Assembly (NCBI GenBank): GCA_008921705.1
Contig: VFFE01009189.1
Coordinates: 1,026,646 to 1,090,645, forward strand
Direction of reading: 5' to 3'
DNA length: 64,000 bases
Source: Burhinus oedicnemus
Taxonomy: Eukaryota; Chordata; Aves; Charadriiformes; Burhinidae
In this document: in pieces, positions 28,019 through 39,242 of the stretch
How positions within the stretch are numbered: position 1 is the first letter of the stretch
Layout: each line of letters starts with the position of its first letter
Program-made: the position numbers and the translations under genes
Notes under the pieces: generated by a model
The model's input: only the letters and a program-made list of their open reading frames with translations
Told to the model about the DNA's origin: nothing
The model's database searches: none

Positions 28019-28944
28019 AGTCATAGATGAGTTGATCTGATTGAGAGACCTCTTAGCTGAGGACCTCAGAAAAGCAAGTTTCTTTAGATCTGCATGTTTT
28101 GCTCAACTAAAAGTACTTAAGAACTCTTTAGAGTGAATCTGCAGAATTTATATTCTACATCTATAACATTCCCTATTATATCTATATTTCTTGTTTCCCC
28201 TCTTTCGTAAATGATAGTGGATTATGAGCTATTACATAGAAAAGCAGATTTGAACATAATTTTACAATGGAAAATCAGTTCTTATTATTGGGTGTCAGAG
28301 CTAGTGCTCATAAAGCTTTGTTTGCCTGATGACACAGCTGTGTCTGCAACAGTGGTGGTGGGATTCTCCAGGAGACAGCTATGAAATGTAGCTTGGGTAT
28401 CAGCGGTGGGATGGGTCCTTTAGCATCCAACCTCATAAACTGAGGGCTTTAAAAATAAGATTCAAACCATGAATTAGGCCTAGTAGGGCCATATTCAGGA
28501 GAAAGCTAAGTGAAACAGCATTAATACACCTGAATGGTGTGTACATGTGCAGAGTGCTTGTTCCTTTTTCCATTCAGCATAATGACTGAATTACAGAAGT
28601 GGAGGGAGACAAGAGACCTCGAGAGATCTTTCACTTCAAGTGTTACTTCCTTCCATCTTTGGTGCACAACACACCAGCTGAGCACATTTTCAAAGTATGC
28701 ACCAGGGCCCAGGGCAAGCTCCAAAAGTCAGTGAGAGGAAAACTTGTGAGAGGTGATGTTTTGCACTTCCTGGCTCCTATCTGAGTAGCTAAGTCAGAAT
28801 AAGGTCTGAAACTGCTGCCTTATGCAGAAACAAAATGCCTTCAAAAAAGTGGCCAGCATCTTTTCACCTCTGTGTGATATCGTCTCCTGGCTTCCTCTGA
28901 ATTTCTGTCAGCTCAATTAGCCCGTAATTTGGGAAATAAAAATA
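28019..28944. other. Noncoding stretch between CR1 copies
   Basis: No recognised gene or repeat. The frames around 28520-28785, 60-67 codons on both strands, overlap one another and show no known motif. Confidence 0.55.
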
Positions 28945-29390
28945 GAGGCTGGGAACGACCCCTTGAATGCCTGTCCACTTCTGACTAAATCCATCCCTCG
29001 ATTGGACTTTTAAATAGGCCATCTAGGAATACTTTCCTCTCAACTTTTCTTTAGAATGACCTACTTAAGAGGTTCCATTGTACCTTGGCACCATCTATTA
29101 TGTTGTGTCATGAACCCTGTAGTGAGAACATTTTCCCTAATATTTAACCCAGATCTCCTTTGTCACAGGTTAGGCTGTTTTATAGTTGTGCTGTCCCTCA
29201 CAGACATGGTGAATAACTGATCACTGTCTCATTTTCACAACCTTTATACAAATTAGAAGAGTCCTTTAATGTCCCTTACCTCCTCTGTAAGATAAGCAAA
29301 CTCAACTCTTTCCATCTTTTCCCTCTGGTCATGCTTTCTTAGACTATTATCATTCTTCCTAATTTCTACTAAACTCTGTGAGATTCACCT
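28945..29390 (-). mobile_element. Ancient CR1/L3-like LINE fragment, 3' end
   Basis: Heavily diverged. The plus strand reads like an old amniote CR1/L3 3'-UTR in reverse. It has a gctgggaacgaccccttgaa opening, then cctaatatttaacccagatc near 29137, tccctcacagacatggtg near 29193, ctctttccatcttttccctc near 29306 and ggtcatgctttcttagac near 29327. The order of these landmarks matches the family even though each is degraded. No coding potential remains. Confidence 0.6.
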
Positions 29391-32300
29391 ACATACCCCT
29401 CAAAGCATGGTTTCCAAAAAACAGATAGGGTATAAATATGACCAACAGGGAGTTGCCATTGTACGGAGAAGTCCTGTTTTGGTGTAAGTTTAACATCATG
29501 TTTTGTTGGGTAGCAGGGAAAGAATGGCTGTTAGTATGAGAGACTGAGAATTGTAATTTTTCTTACATGTAAAATGTTAAAAAGTGAGATGGGGAAATTT
29601 TGAGAAAAATCAATATTATCTTTCTTTGCAAGACTAGAAACATTTATATTTTAGCAATGAATTTACAAGAAACTCAGCTCTGATGCTTGTCCTTGTTAAA
29701 TCAAATTCAATGTCACAATAGTTTACATAAGCAAGGATAATTAGTACCTCTGTAATCACTTTTACTGGCAGTCTATGAAAGAGCTGAATGCTTCAACTTT
29801 AGCACTTTAATCTAAAGTAAAGAATAAGTCAATGTTATGTAATCAAAACTATAAATATTGAACACAAAATTACCAATTAAGGTTAGGTACTAATAGGTCT
29901 CTAGGAATAATAATAATAAAAAATTACAGCATTCTAATTTTAAGTAAAGTTATTAACTAGGAGTTGGGTTTGCAGAATCTTCATTAGAACATCACCTCAT
30001 TTTTTCAGCATGTGTTTGCACAGTAAATATTAAACAAATATTGACTAACTCTGAGTGGAATAGCAGTAAAATTTTTACAGCAGTAAAAATAGTCCCTGAG
30101 ACTACCATACAAAGCTTGAAAATAGAAGACGTGCACAACCAAAGGAACAATTTCTCCTGATGGCAGCTTTCTCTTTATTTCAGGAGTCATGTACTTCATG
30201 TACTGGAAAATTCTGTTTCATAAGTGCTTCTTAAATATTGGTAGGAAGACTGCTCTTCAAGGTACCTTGGCGGTCACTTCTTTCACCATCATCTTTTGTA
30301 AGAAATAGCATCCAACTTGATTTCCAGGATTAGCCACAATTTGACTCTCTTTCATGTGACCCACAGTCTGTTGTGCCTTAATTATGCTATTTTAAAGGAT
30401 ACTTTAGAATTTTTCCATATTCGGGAGGCCTTCTCATCTGCAGGTGTTTTTCTTTCTGGGAAAGTTAAATATGTGTAGTTATTTTGAGTGTGGATGGGCT
30501 TTTATGTAGGTTTAAGCAAAACCATTGATACTGGAATAATTCATTTTCTTGTAATATCTTTTTGATAGAGAAATTAAAACGAATAATGTCTTACTTAACC
30601 GTGTGTCCTTTGGACAGCTGATCTTCTCTGATTTATATCAATGACTATGTTAATGCTCCTAAATGCTGCAACATTGCTTCTAAAGTTTTCCTATGATGAA
30701 ATGTTCGAACCTCAATCCTCTTTTGTTCTGTTATAGATATCTTTTTAGAAAAATGACCTAGTTCTTGGTGTTGCAAATTGTACGTCTATTTTGTGAATCC
30801 CTTCCATTTTAAAATTATAAACAAATAGCTCTCTGAAACAAACAATACGGGCCAAGTTGTTCCTTTAGGGGATTATTTTAGACAGCTGCACAGCAAATAA
30901 GTAGCGTGAGGCTTATTTACACATGGGCATTGAAGCATTCATTTCACTGATTTATAGGACAGCAAAAGGTCTTTGAGACACAGACCCAGCAATTTTGAGC
31001 TGAATTTGAAAGACAGGATTTTCTCTCCCGCCCCCCTCCAGAGATATTAAAAAATCAATTGTAGGATTTGTTGCCAGCACAGATAGATACAGTGCAGTCC
31101 TACATCCTGAAAAATATCGATCTCAGACGCTGAGTCTCCATTTTTCATACTGTAGTCATAATATATATTTGCAAAAGTCTTAATAATGTATGGTATTGCT
31201 TCTGTAAAAGGTAAAAGTAAAGCATACAAACTTCTTTTTAACTAAAATGTGAAAGTAATACTGTGACTAATGCCACCAGAGTGTTTGTTTTGAAAGTGAA
31301 ATGGGCTAAACGTTAATGTGCTGATTTTGGGAGACCAAAGTAGGGCATGATTTTCATAACCATTGAACACATTCTGATCCCATTGACATGTTTTATTGAT
31401 ATTCAGCATTTCTTAATTTCATCTACCCAAATTAAAAAAATTACACCTTGCTGATGAGGTAGTTATGCAAGATCTTACATCCTGTCTCCAGGAAATGCTA
31501 GGTCTTAGCATAAGAGGAAACCTCCAGGCTCTGGAGGTGCCTGTTCTGTCTTTACTGACTGTAGGAGAAGAGAATGAGTAGCTTACACTCAAAAACACCT
31601 TATGAAATTGGTTAGCATGCACCCCCCAAGGTATATCGGTGTCAGTAGCTAAAACTGAAGGTATTTAAAATTAGTGTCCACTCTGAAATGTGGACAGCTT
31701 TAATACAAAGAGTAGGAGGAATTAAAGAAGCTCTAAATTTTCAACTCACACCACAACCTGACCTAACTCAAACAGCAATTTTAAAAGTTATCAAATTCAA
31801 TGATATCTTCATGGAATTTATTTTATTTAGTGTCCACACAGGTTTAAAAAGTACCTGTAACAATAAAAGAATAGCAAGATGAATGAGATGGTGATTTTAG
31901 TATTACTAGTGGCAGTGATACTGATGGAATATCATGATGTCCAAGCTTAAAAAAAAAAAAGGTTTTTTTTAATTAGAAAAAGTTCGGAAAGAAACTAAGT
32001 AATTCACACTTCTTTGAATCTGGAAAACTTCCTTGCATTTACATACTTGGGAGTAGCAGTCCATTTAGCCTATGCAAAGAGAAGATTAAGAGGTAGAGTG
32101 TTCTCACCATTTATAATCTCTTCGACCAAGTGTGGCTGACCAGCAGATCAAGGTCAACAAGGTTGTCAAGAGCACCCAGCTTCACAGAGTAGAGAAGAGG
32201 CTGCCAATGACATCTGGTTACAGCTGTAGGGGCAGATTGGACTTCTCCTGTTTGGATTTAGAGTCCTCCTAGTGCTGCAGCTGTGGGTGAGATTCTTAAG

Positions 32301-34624
32301 ACAGGAAGCTGGGCCCGAGAGAGGTAGGGGTTTTTAGGAGCAGCATATCCTGCTATTCAGAAATAAAGAGAATAATTGATATATTACAGGGTACAAACAA
32401 GTACCTCTTGCTTGTCTAAAGACTGCAGGTATGTAATGTTACATCTAGCCTGCAAGAGCTGGAGCTTTGACAAATCCTGAATTAAAAATGAGTATTTGGG
32501 CAAAGGATGGGTCAGCTGTCTGTGACGATACCTGTTGCTCTCACTTAAATCTAAACCCTCTCTTTCCCCCACCAACTCTCTCTCTCCATATCCCTTCCCG
32601 GCCCCATGTATCTACAGTACAAGGTCCTAAAGTTAGACAAAATTAGTCTTTGCAATGGAGATTTGAAAATAAGTGCTCTGAATAACAGCCATCTTTTAGA
32701 ATTTGAAATCAATAGTGTGAATGTTGTTTGTCACTACTATTGTTAAAAAAAATTCCAAGGGTTAAAAACCATTCATACAATTCTCAAAGAATGTGTATGA
32801 ATTTTCATCTGTCCAGTTCATAGAGTTTTGAGAATGATTCACACAAAGATGATAAAATCGTCTTAATAGCCTTGCTCCCCTATTCAGCAAATGTCACTGC
32901 TTGCAAGCCCGTTGGAAGTCACAAGCAGTTTGTGCTGGTATACTAGCAATGTTATTATCAGTGTAACTAAAAAGAAAAATACAGAAATATCAGTAAAAAT
33001 GACTTTGGGCTGTCTTTTGAAGGAATAATCTCTCAATTTAAAAACCATTCAGTTCAGATACGTTACCGGAATCAGGTACCATTATGGTAAATGGTATATT
33101 TTCACTTGATTTATTAGTCAGAGGCAGAAAAAAAATCCTTAAACTCTCTTCTAAAGGTTAAAAACATATACTTATCATAGACTATATGTTTCTTAGAAGT
33201 CAACCCCACCACCACCCTATTATATTTTATAAGCACAGATTCCTTCAATTTCCTTCATACCTCATACATTCCAACATCCAATGTCACCTCTCCGAAGCTA
33301 TCAAATAGAAAATATTTTAGGAAATTTAAAAAATACTTGGATAAGATGTGATAAAGGAGTGTGAGATTCATGAATAGGCTGATTTTCAGACCCTGAGGCC
33401 TCCCAGATAAACACTGATATTTATGCATCATTCTAGATTAGGTTCAAATGCAAATGAAGCTTATGGATACAGTCAACTGCTATAATTTTAAAGTTTTTCA
33501 TGATAATTTCTTTGACATTGCAACTCCAAACACCAGAAATTCTCAGAATTTAATTCAAACAATTAAATATTCTATACAGTTAAAACTCGGTTTCCACACC
33601 TTGCAAATAGGATGGTTTGCATTATTTAGCTGTCCTTTTCTCCACTCTAAGGAAAGGTTTTAATTTTCCTTTGAAAAACAAATTAATTGTACTTCTATAT
33701 CATTCTGAGATCAAGTAAATTACTTTTAGTAAATAAATAAATACTTTTACCTTTTTTCCCTACCTCACTGTCCTATCCTGGTATCATTTTTGATCCTCTT
33801 CTGAGCTAAATCAGCTATCTATGGCTAGTCAAACCTGCTGCAAAATGTAGTAGAAGACACAGAAATGTGAGTTACAGTATTTTCCAGGTCTCTGTTTACA
33901 CACATATGCCAGTCTTGAAATGGACAATGGTGTATGGTCAGCTACTGCAGTTATTTCTTCAAAGAACCCTAGTTTGGTGGTTGCTCACAGCGGATCTGAA
34001 GAATCAATTCCAATCAAAGTCCAAAGCAGAGAAACAAACCCTATCTTTGCTCTTTCCTTCCTTTCACTCTTTCTCCCTCAAAGCCATGTCTAAGTAAAAG
34101 CCTTGCGTAATTGTCAGCTATTATTCCCATGAAATGCCTTTAAAAGTGTAAAAATTAGTTTGTAAAATAAAATTTAAAAAATGCTTGAAGGGATGTCAAA
34201 TGAACATTTGTTAGAATGAAGAAAAATTTTTGCAAACATCATCCAGTGATGACCCATAAAAATAGCTCACACCCTAAAGGTCGTACTTAGCCAAAAAAGC
34301 CAGTGCAGTATAATTTGTTTTAGAGTACTAGTGGTAAACAGGAATAGAAAGGAAACAAAAGGTATACATGAAGGATTGCAGTATGAAGATGCTAGATAAT
34401 GATTTTATTCATGTCTTTAAATGCATCAACAAAAACAATATGATTCTGTGATTATGACATATCTTATATTTGATCAGTAATTAAGAAAGATATGAAACAG
34501 CAGTTTCTGAAGTTAGACATTTACAAGCAAGCCCAAAATGTTTCAAAGCTTGATATAGAGATCCATGGATAATTTATGCTAGTTTTCTATAGCTGTTACA
34601 GCAAGGAGGAAGCTCAGAAGAAGA
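29391..34624. other. AT-rich noncoding stretch
   Basis: No clear gene. A stretch near 32060-32130 (catgcaaagagaagattaag-like) may be a very old CR1 scrap, but I would not rely on it. On the minus strand a good splice-acceptor-like sequence precedes an open stretch at 31201-31100, but I see no convincing donor. A poly(A) run lies near 31948-31959. Confidence 0.5.
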
Positions 34625-35170
34625 GAGATAATGTTGTGCCAATATTTAAATGGAAGGATCCTTAGACATCAGCCTGGTATTGATTCTGGGAAAAATAATG
34701 GAACAACTAATATGAGCCACAAGTAATAAAGAATTAAGGAGGGTAATTAATGCCAGTCAACAGTTTGTACAAAATAGATGTTATTTAACTAACATAATAC
34801 CCTTTTAATGAGATTACAAGTTTGACTGATAAAGGTAGCAGTGTTGATAGAATACAAATGCATATATATAAACCTCTGCAAGGAATTTGACTTGAGTTTG
34901 CATGGCATGTTGATTGATAAAACAAGATGTTATAAAATTAACATGATTCAGATTAGATACATGAAATAAACTGATGACTTCGCCCTACTTTTAACTGTAA
35001 AGAGGGAATCATACTGAGGGCATGGGTTTCCATCATGACACAGAGGGATCCTTTGTCCAAACAGTAAATTTTTTCAAATAAATATTAAAGAATAAAACAG
35101 AGAGTAATTATTGATCAAATGTACAGATCAACAAATTTAGGGGACAGGTAAAAAACAAGGAAGGGTCACC
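34625..35170 (+). mobile_element. Ancient CR1/L3-like LINE fragment with reverse transcriptase remnant
   Basis: A strongly decayed LINE on the plus strand. Translation in shifting frames still gives reverse transcriptase landmarks: VVPIFK at about 34633, a stretch reading NLCKEFDLSLHGMLIDK at about 34871 (equivalent to the FSKAFD palm motif), and DNA-level similarity to the CR1 segment before the FADD box near 34995-35130. Several stops separate them. Both boundaries are approximate. The degree of decay indicates an insertion much older than the CR1 at 27650 or 58920. Confidence 0.65.
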
Positions 35171-35689
35171 ATTGAAGAAAGGTCTGGATTATTTGTTTGC
35201 CTGGACATAATTTAGTGTAGTTAAACATTCTGCCATCATTGGCTGTTCTGAGAAGTATTTTGACCTCCAAAGGACTTTCAAAGAGATTAACCTGATATTG
35301 TAGGTGACCAGCTAACCATAAGCCTCTGATCTGATTCTTTTGCACTTCTATGTCCTTGGCTAACTAAACAGAAAAATATCAAGACATTTCATTTTACCAC
35401 TATATTTAGCATAGTGAGTCCATTCCTGATTTATTGTAATCAGGACAAGTGGTAGACAAGGACAAGTGGTAGAAAGCTAGAAAGCATACTTCAGCAGGCA
35501 TTTTCATACCTCAAAATTGATTATCTCAAGAAACAGAAGTCTAAATATTTTTAAATATTCAATGATACTGACATTCAGATGAGTATAAACTTTGTAAATT
35601 TTCAGCAGACTGTATTTTTGATAATCAAACTTCATTCTGGGATTTTTCTCTTCATGGATTGTTTAATTTCTATATAATTGTATGTCATG
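35171..35689. other. Noncoding stretch between CR1 fragments
   Basis: No gene recognised; the first part may still belong to the old LINE upstream. A short direct duplication lies at about 35447-35475 (aggacaagtggtaga twice). Confidence 0.45.
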
Positions 35690-35972
35690 TAAGGTGCCGA
35701 TCTCGTCTCCCTGGTGTCCAATGACAGGATGCATGGGAAAAGTTCGAAGTTGTGTCAGGGGAGGTTTAAACTTGACATTAGGAAGCATTTCTTTACCTAG
35801 AGGGTGGTCAAACACTGGAACAGGCTCCCTAGAGAGGTGATCAGTGCCCCAAGCCTTTCAGTATTTAAGAGGCATTTGGACAATGCCCTTAGTAACATGC
35901 TTTACCTTGGTCAGCCCTGAATTGGTCAGGCAGTTGGACTAGATGATTGTTGTAGGTCCCTTCCAACCAAAA
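35690..35972 (+). mobile_element. CR1 LINE 3' end, joined to a microsatellite
   Basis: A 3'-UTR segment with gatctcgtctccctggtgtc, gtcaggggaggtttaaactt, aggaagcatttctttacc, gagggtggtcaaacactgg, gcatttggacaatgccct, ggtcagccctgaattggtc and ggcagttggactagatg. It ends in ggtcccttccaacc, where CR1 elements carry their short tail repeats. Here the tail passes directly into a long CCTAT array. The subfamily differs from the copies at 2568 and 27650. Confidence 0.9.
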
Positions 35973-36144
35973 TATCCTATCCTATCCTATCCTATCCTAT
36001 CCTATCCTATCCTATCCTATCCTATCCTATCCTATCCTATCCTATCCTATCCTATCCTATCCTATCCTATCCTACCCTACCCTACCCTATCCTATCCTAT
36101 CCTATCCTATCCTATCCTATCCTATCCTATCCTATCCTATCCTA
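35973..36144 (+). repeat. CCTAT pentanucleotide microsatellite, about 34 units
   Basis: A 172-bp array of the 5-bp unit, perfect except for three consecutive CCTAC units at 36071-36085. It starts at the 3' end of the CR1 just upstream, so it probably expanded from the LINE tail. The array has no stop in one frame and therefore produces a spurious repetitive open frame over 35943-36149; this is not a gene. Confidence 0.98.
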
Positions 36145-36512
36145 ATTAAAATCGTCCTCGAATTCTCTTAGGAAACAACCTCTTCCTGTCATCCTGTTAC
36201 TTAATTATATTAATTATATCTATAAGAATTTACAGAGATTACACTGTGCATGAGCAAACAGCATACATCAGCTAATTTATCACATCCATTAAAATAGATT
36301 TTTTTTGCTTTATAATTGTAACTCTCAATAAGAAAATATAGTATTACTTATTCATAAACTAAAATATCAATGATATAAAAAATTAAACATTTAATACAAA
36401 TACAATTGTAAACCCCATCTAAGTATGGTATTTATACTATTTTTACGGTATTAAAACATAAAAAAAGCTGAAATAATTTTTATGTCAGTGTCTTGAAGGA
36501 TCTTATGACATT
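36145..36512. other. AT-rich noncoding stretch
   Basis: Very AT-rich spacer between two CR1 elements. It contains a 9-bp tandem duplication near 36204 (taattatat twice). Nothing else recognised. Confidence 0.6.
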
Positions 36513-36846
36513 GTAGAATCATAAAGTCATTGAGACTGGAAGGGACCTCAGGAGGTACCTGGTCCAACCTCCTGCTCACCGCAGGGTCAGCTGTTGGATC
36601 AGACCAGGTTGCTTAGGTTGATCCAGTTGGGGCTTGAAAACTCCCAAGTACAGAGACTGCACAACATCTCTGGTCAGCCTGTGCCACAGCCTGACTGTCC
36701 TCATGGGAAAAAAGTTCTCCTTACATCCAGCCCACACTTCTCTTGTTTGAAATTACGCTCCTTGTCCTGGCACCACATACTGCTGTGTAGAGCCTGGCTC
36801 TATCTCCTCCATAACTTCCTTGAAGTTCTTGTTCAAGGTGTTGGGT
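36513..36846 (-). mobile_element. CR1 LINE 3' end
   Basis: The plus strand opens with tagaatcataaagtcattga and continues with actggaagggacctcagg, ggtccaacctcctgctcacc, ggatcagaccaggttgctta, ggggcttgaaaactccc, cctgactgtcctcatggga and ctccttacatccagccc. This is the CR1 3'-UTR in reverse. It looks close to the subfamily of the copy at 2568. It stops near 36846, so only the last 330 bp or so of the element was inserted or kept. Confidence 0.92.
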
Positions 36847-37314
36847 GTTTGTGTTGTAACAAAACATTTTTGTATTTTGCACATAACAAGCAGCCACTTT
36901 GCTTTAATACTAGAGCTAGAACCCTTCCATTAGCAACCATTTTAACATCATTTCCACTGATTTTCATTGAGGATTTCAGTGACACCTATCTGTAATATCT
37001 CTAAATAATCACGTCAAGGTAATACAAACCAGCCTTATAGCTAAACACTGGCAGAACTATCTGCATAGTTTAGCAAAGGAAAAGTTAAGGCATGGCCTGA
37101 TAACAGGAAGGACAAAGTATGGATGTCTTCTTTGATCTAGAAGAACACAACAAAAGCCCAGGGCTGAATGTTGAAACCATGCCAATTCATGCCGGAAATA
37201 AGGTGTACATTTTTAACACTGGGGATAAATAGTGCTTCAGATAACTTGCCTGAGGTCATGGCATATTCTTCTGGAAATATTAAACATGACTGAACGTTTT
37301 TTTCCCCTAAAAGA
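36847..37314. other. AT-rich noncoding stretch
   Basis: No recognised gene or repeat between two CR1 pieces. Confidence 0.55.
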
Positions 37315-37428
37315 TATGCTCTACTTCAGACAGGAATTAAATCAGGAGCGTCCTGTGGTTTGTGTTGTGCAGGGGGTCAGACTAGATGATCACAATGGTC
37401 CCTTCTGGCCTTAACATCTATGAATCTA
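37315..37428 (+). mobile_element. Ancient amniote CR1-like 3' end
   Basis: The core is gggggtcagactagatgatc followed by acaatggtcccttctggcc and atctatgaatcta. This is the 3' terminus of old CR1-type elements seen across reptiles and birds. The terminal tail here is atctatga, unlike the attctgtg of the younger copies. The 5' edge is a guess. Confidence 0.65.
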
Positions 37429-38319
37429 AATGGAACATAGCACCAGGAGAACTCAAAGCCCCTCACAGATTCAATAAAAGCCAAGAGCACATGACTGACC
37501 CAGAGGCAATTTGGGAGTTGCTAGCATGACCGACTGCTGATAATGTAGGGCTCTGCCAAGTGGCCAGACACCAACACTGAGAGAACAGATTTCACAACCT
37601 GACATCTGGGATTTCAGGTAGTCGTGTGCATCACATGCAGCAGTGCTAACAACTAGAGAAGACAAGGAAAGCTTTAAGCTACTAGGAAAATGATTCTCTT
37701 AAAGAAACAAATAAAAGAAAATTCAGTTTGCTTCATTTTATCTCCTCACAAATTAAATAATAATATTAATCAATTGAGTATTGCAGTATTTATTTTTTAC
37801 TTATAAATAAATATCTAGTAGTTATGAACACTACATATCAAATTTGTTCATATTCTAACACTGGTATTTATTTTCAATTCTTAGCTGAAAACCTTATTAT
37901 TAACTCTGTAGTAAAAAACAGAGAAACTATAAAGGAGGAAGATATAGCCATAGCTGCCATAGTGGCTAAGCCTGGATTTTTCATTTCCATATCTCTGCAC
38001 ACAGTGAAGGAGCCAATTTTATGATTTTGTAGTAATTTTTTCTTGACCACCTCAGCTCTATTAATTTCTTGCACGCTGGAATCACTTCACTAATTTAAAT
38101 GTATTTATCTCTCATTGAAAATGAGATATTTCACAGAAACAGAGGATGAGACTGATCTAATCTAAATTTTAAAGTACACAGCACAAATGTCTGTTTTTTG
38201 GTTTAGTCATCCTGGGCTCCCTTGGCAATCAGTATAGAGGAACTGGCACTTTTGAAGTGTGATTTTTCTAATCTACTTTAGATGTATATTTGAGGATGAG
38301 ATTAATTTCTCAGGTTAGT
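37429..38319. other. Noncoding stretch
   Basis: No gene or repeat recognised. Overlapping frames of about 65 codons on both strands at 37824-38074 have no known motif. Confidence 0.5.
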
Positions 38320-38620
38320 ACTCTTCAGTCTGGAAAAGAGACAACAGGGAGAAGGATGTGAAAAGCTAAAAGGCTACAAAATCACGAATGGCCTGCAAAA
38401 AAGGTGAAAAGAGATCAGCTGTTCAGTGTTTTTAAAAAAAAAAAAAAAAGAAAATATAGAAGACATTAAAAGAAGATGACTATGAAATCAACAACAGTGA
38501 AAATGAACAAAAGGAAGTGGTCCTTCAGAAGAGCTGTGGAACTCCATGCCAGAGGACTGTGTGGCTGCCTAAAGTGTGTATGGGTGTTAAAAGAAGGTTG
38601 GACAACTAGATGTAAAAGAA
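38320..38620 (+). mobile_element. Ancient CR1/L3-like 3'-UTR fragment
   Basis: Degraded CR1-type phrases appear in order: cttcagtctggaaaagagac, gggagaaggatgtgaaaagc, aaaatcacgaatggcctgc, a diverged middle, tgtggaactccatgccag and ggttggacaactaga. A 16-base poly(A) run at 38434-38449 interrupts it and is probably a later slippage product. Confidence 0.6.
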
Positions 38621-39135
38621 ATAATTTGTAAATTGCTAAAATCTCAAAATTACATGCACTGCAGAAAAATCCTTTGAGTTGAAATAACAGGCGACCAGGA
38701 GAGTAATCAGGAAAAGTGCGTGTATGTTCTTACTCTTCCCTGAGGTAGGTAGACCCCTGGTCAGCCTAAGTATGGTTGCTTTTATGCTCATACATTGACT
38801 ATAGTGGATGCCTTGGAACAGTGGTTTGAGATGAAAGTTAACATCTACACTGCAGATGACTGCATTTGATCAGATGAAATCCTCAGAGTGTCTTTGACAA
38901 CAAAATCAGCTCAAGTTTAAAATAGGTTGTATGTGGGAGGAAGAGGGAAACCAGCCAGTAAGGTGCTGGATTCAGCATTTCTGTAGGCAATGCAACTTCT
39001 CACCACTGTTCTGCTCGTACCTGGTTCCTGCGGTCCATTAATACAACCATAGGGCTACTGGTTGTTCAAATACTACTTTGCTAGTTCTTGAAATCTGAAA
39101 TACAATGGTGTTTCCCCACACAGGTTAAAAAGGAC
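38621..39135. other. Noncoding stretch
   Basis: No gene or repeat recognised. Confidence 0.5.
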
Positions 39136-39242
39136 TGTTGTGGGTCAACCCCAGTAGATAGCTAAGCCCCACGCAGCAACTTGCTCACTCTCCCTCCCAG
39201 TGGGATGAGAGAGACACTCAGAAGAGCAAAAGTGAGAAGACT
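39136..39242. mobile_element. LTR fragment of an endogenous retrovirus (avian type)
   Basis: About 105 bp beginning gttgtgggtcaaccccagt and continuing with gctaagccccacgcagc, ttgctcactctccctccc, cagtgggatgagagagac and gaagagcaaaagtgagaaga. This matches the first 100 bp of an LTR family very common in birds. The rest of the LTR is absent and no target duplication is visible. The orientation of the provirus cannot be set from this piece. Confidence 0.65.

Noticed and set aside
31100..31201. Minus-strand exon-like stretch after a good acceptor sequence
   Set aside because: No acceptable donor follows the open stretch, and no neighbouring exon on that strand was found.
35973..36144. CRISPR-like or spacer array
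   Set aside because: The array is a pure 5-bp tandem repeat with no spacers, in a vertebrate context.
35943..36149. 68-codon frame with repeated YPILS units
   Set aside because: It is the CCTAT microsatellite read as protein.
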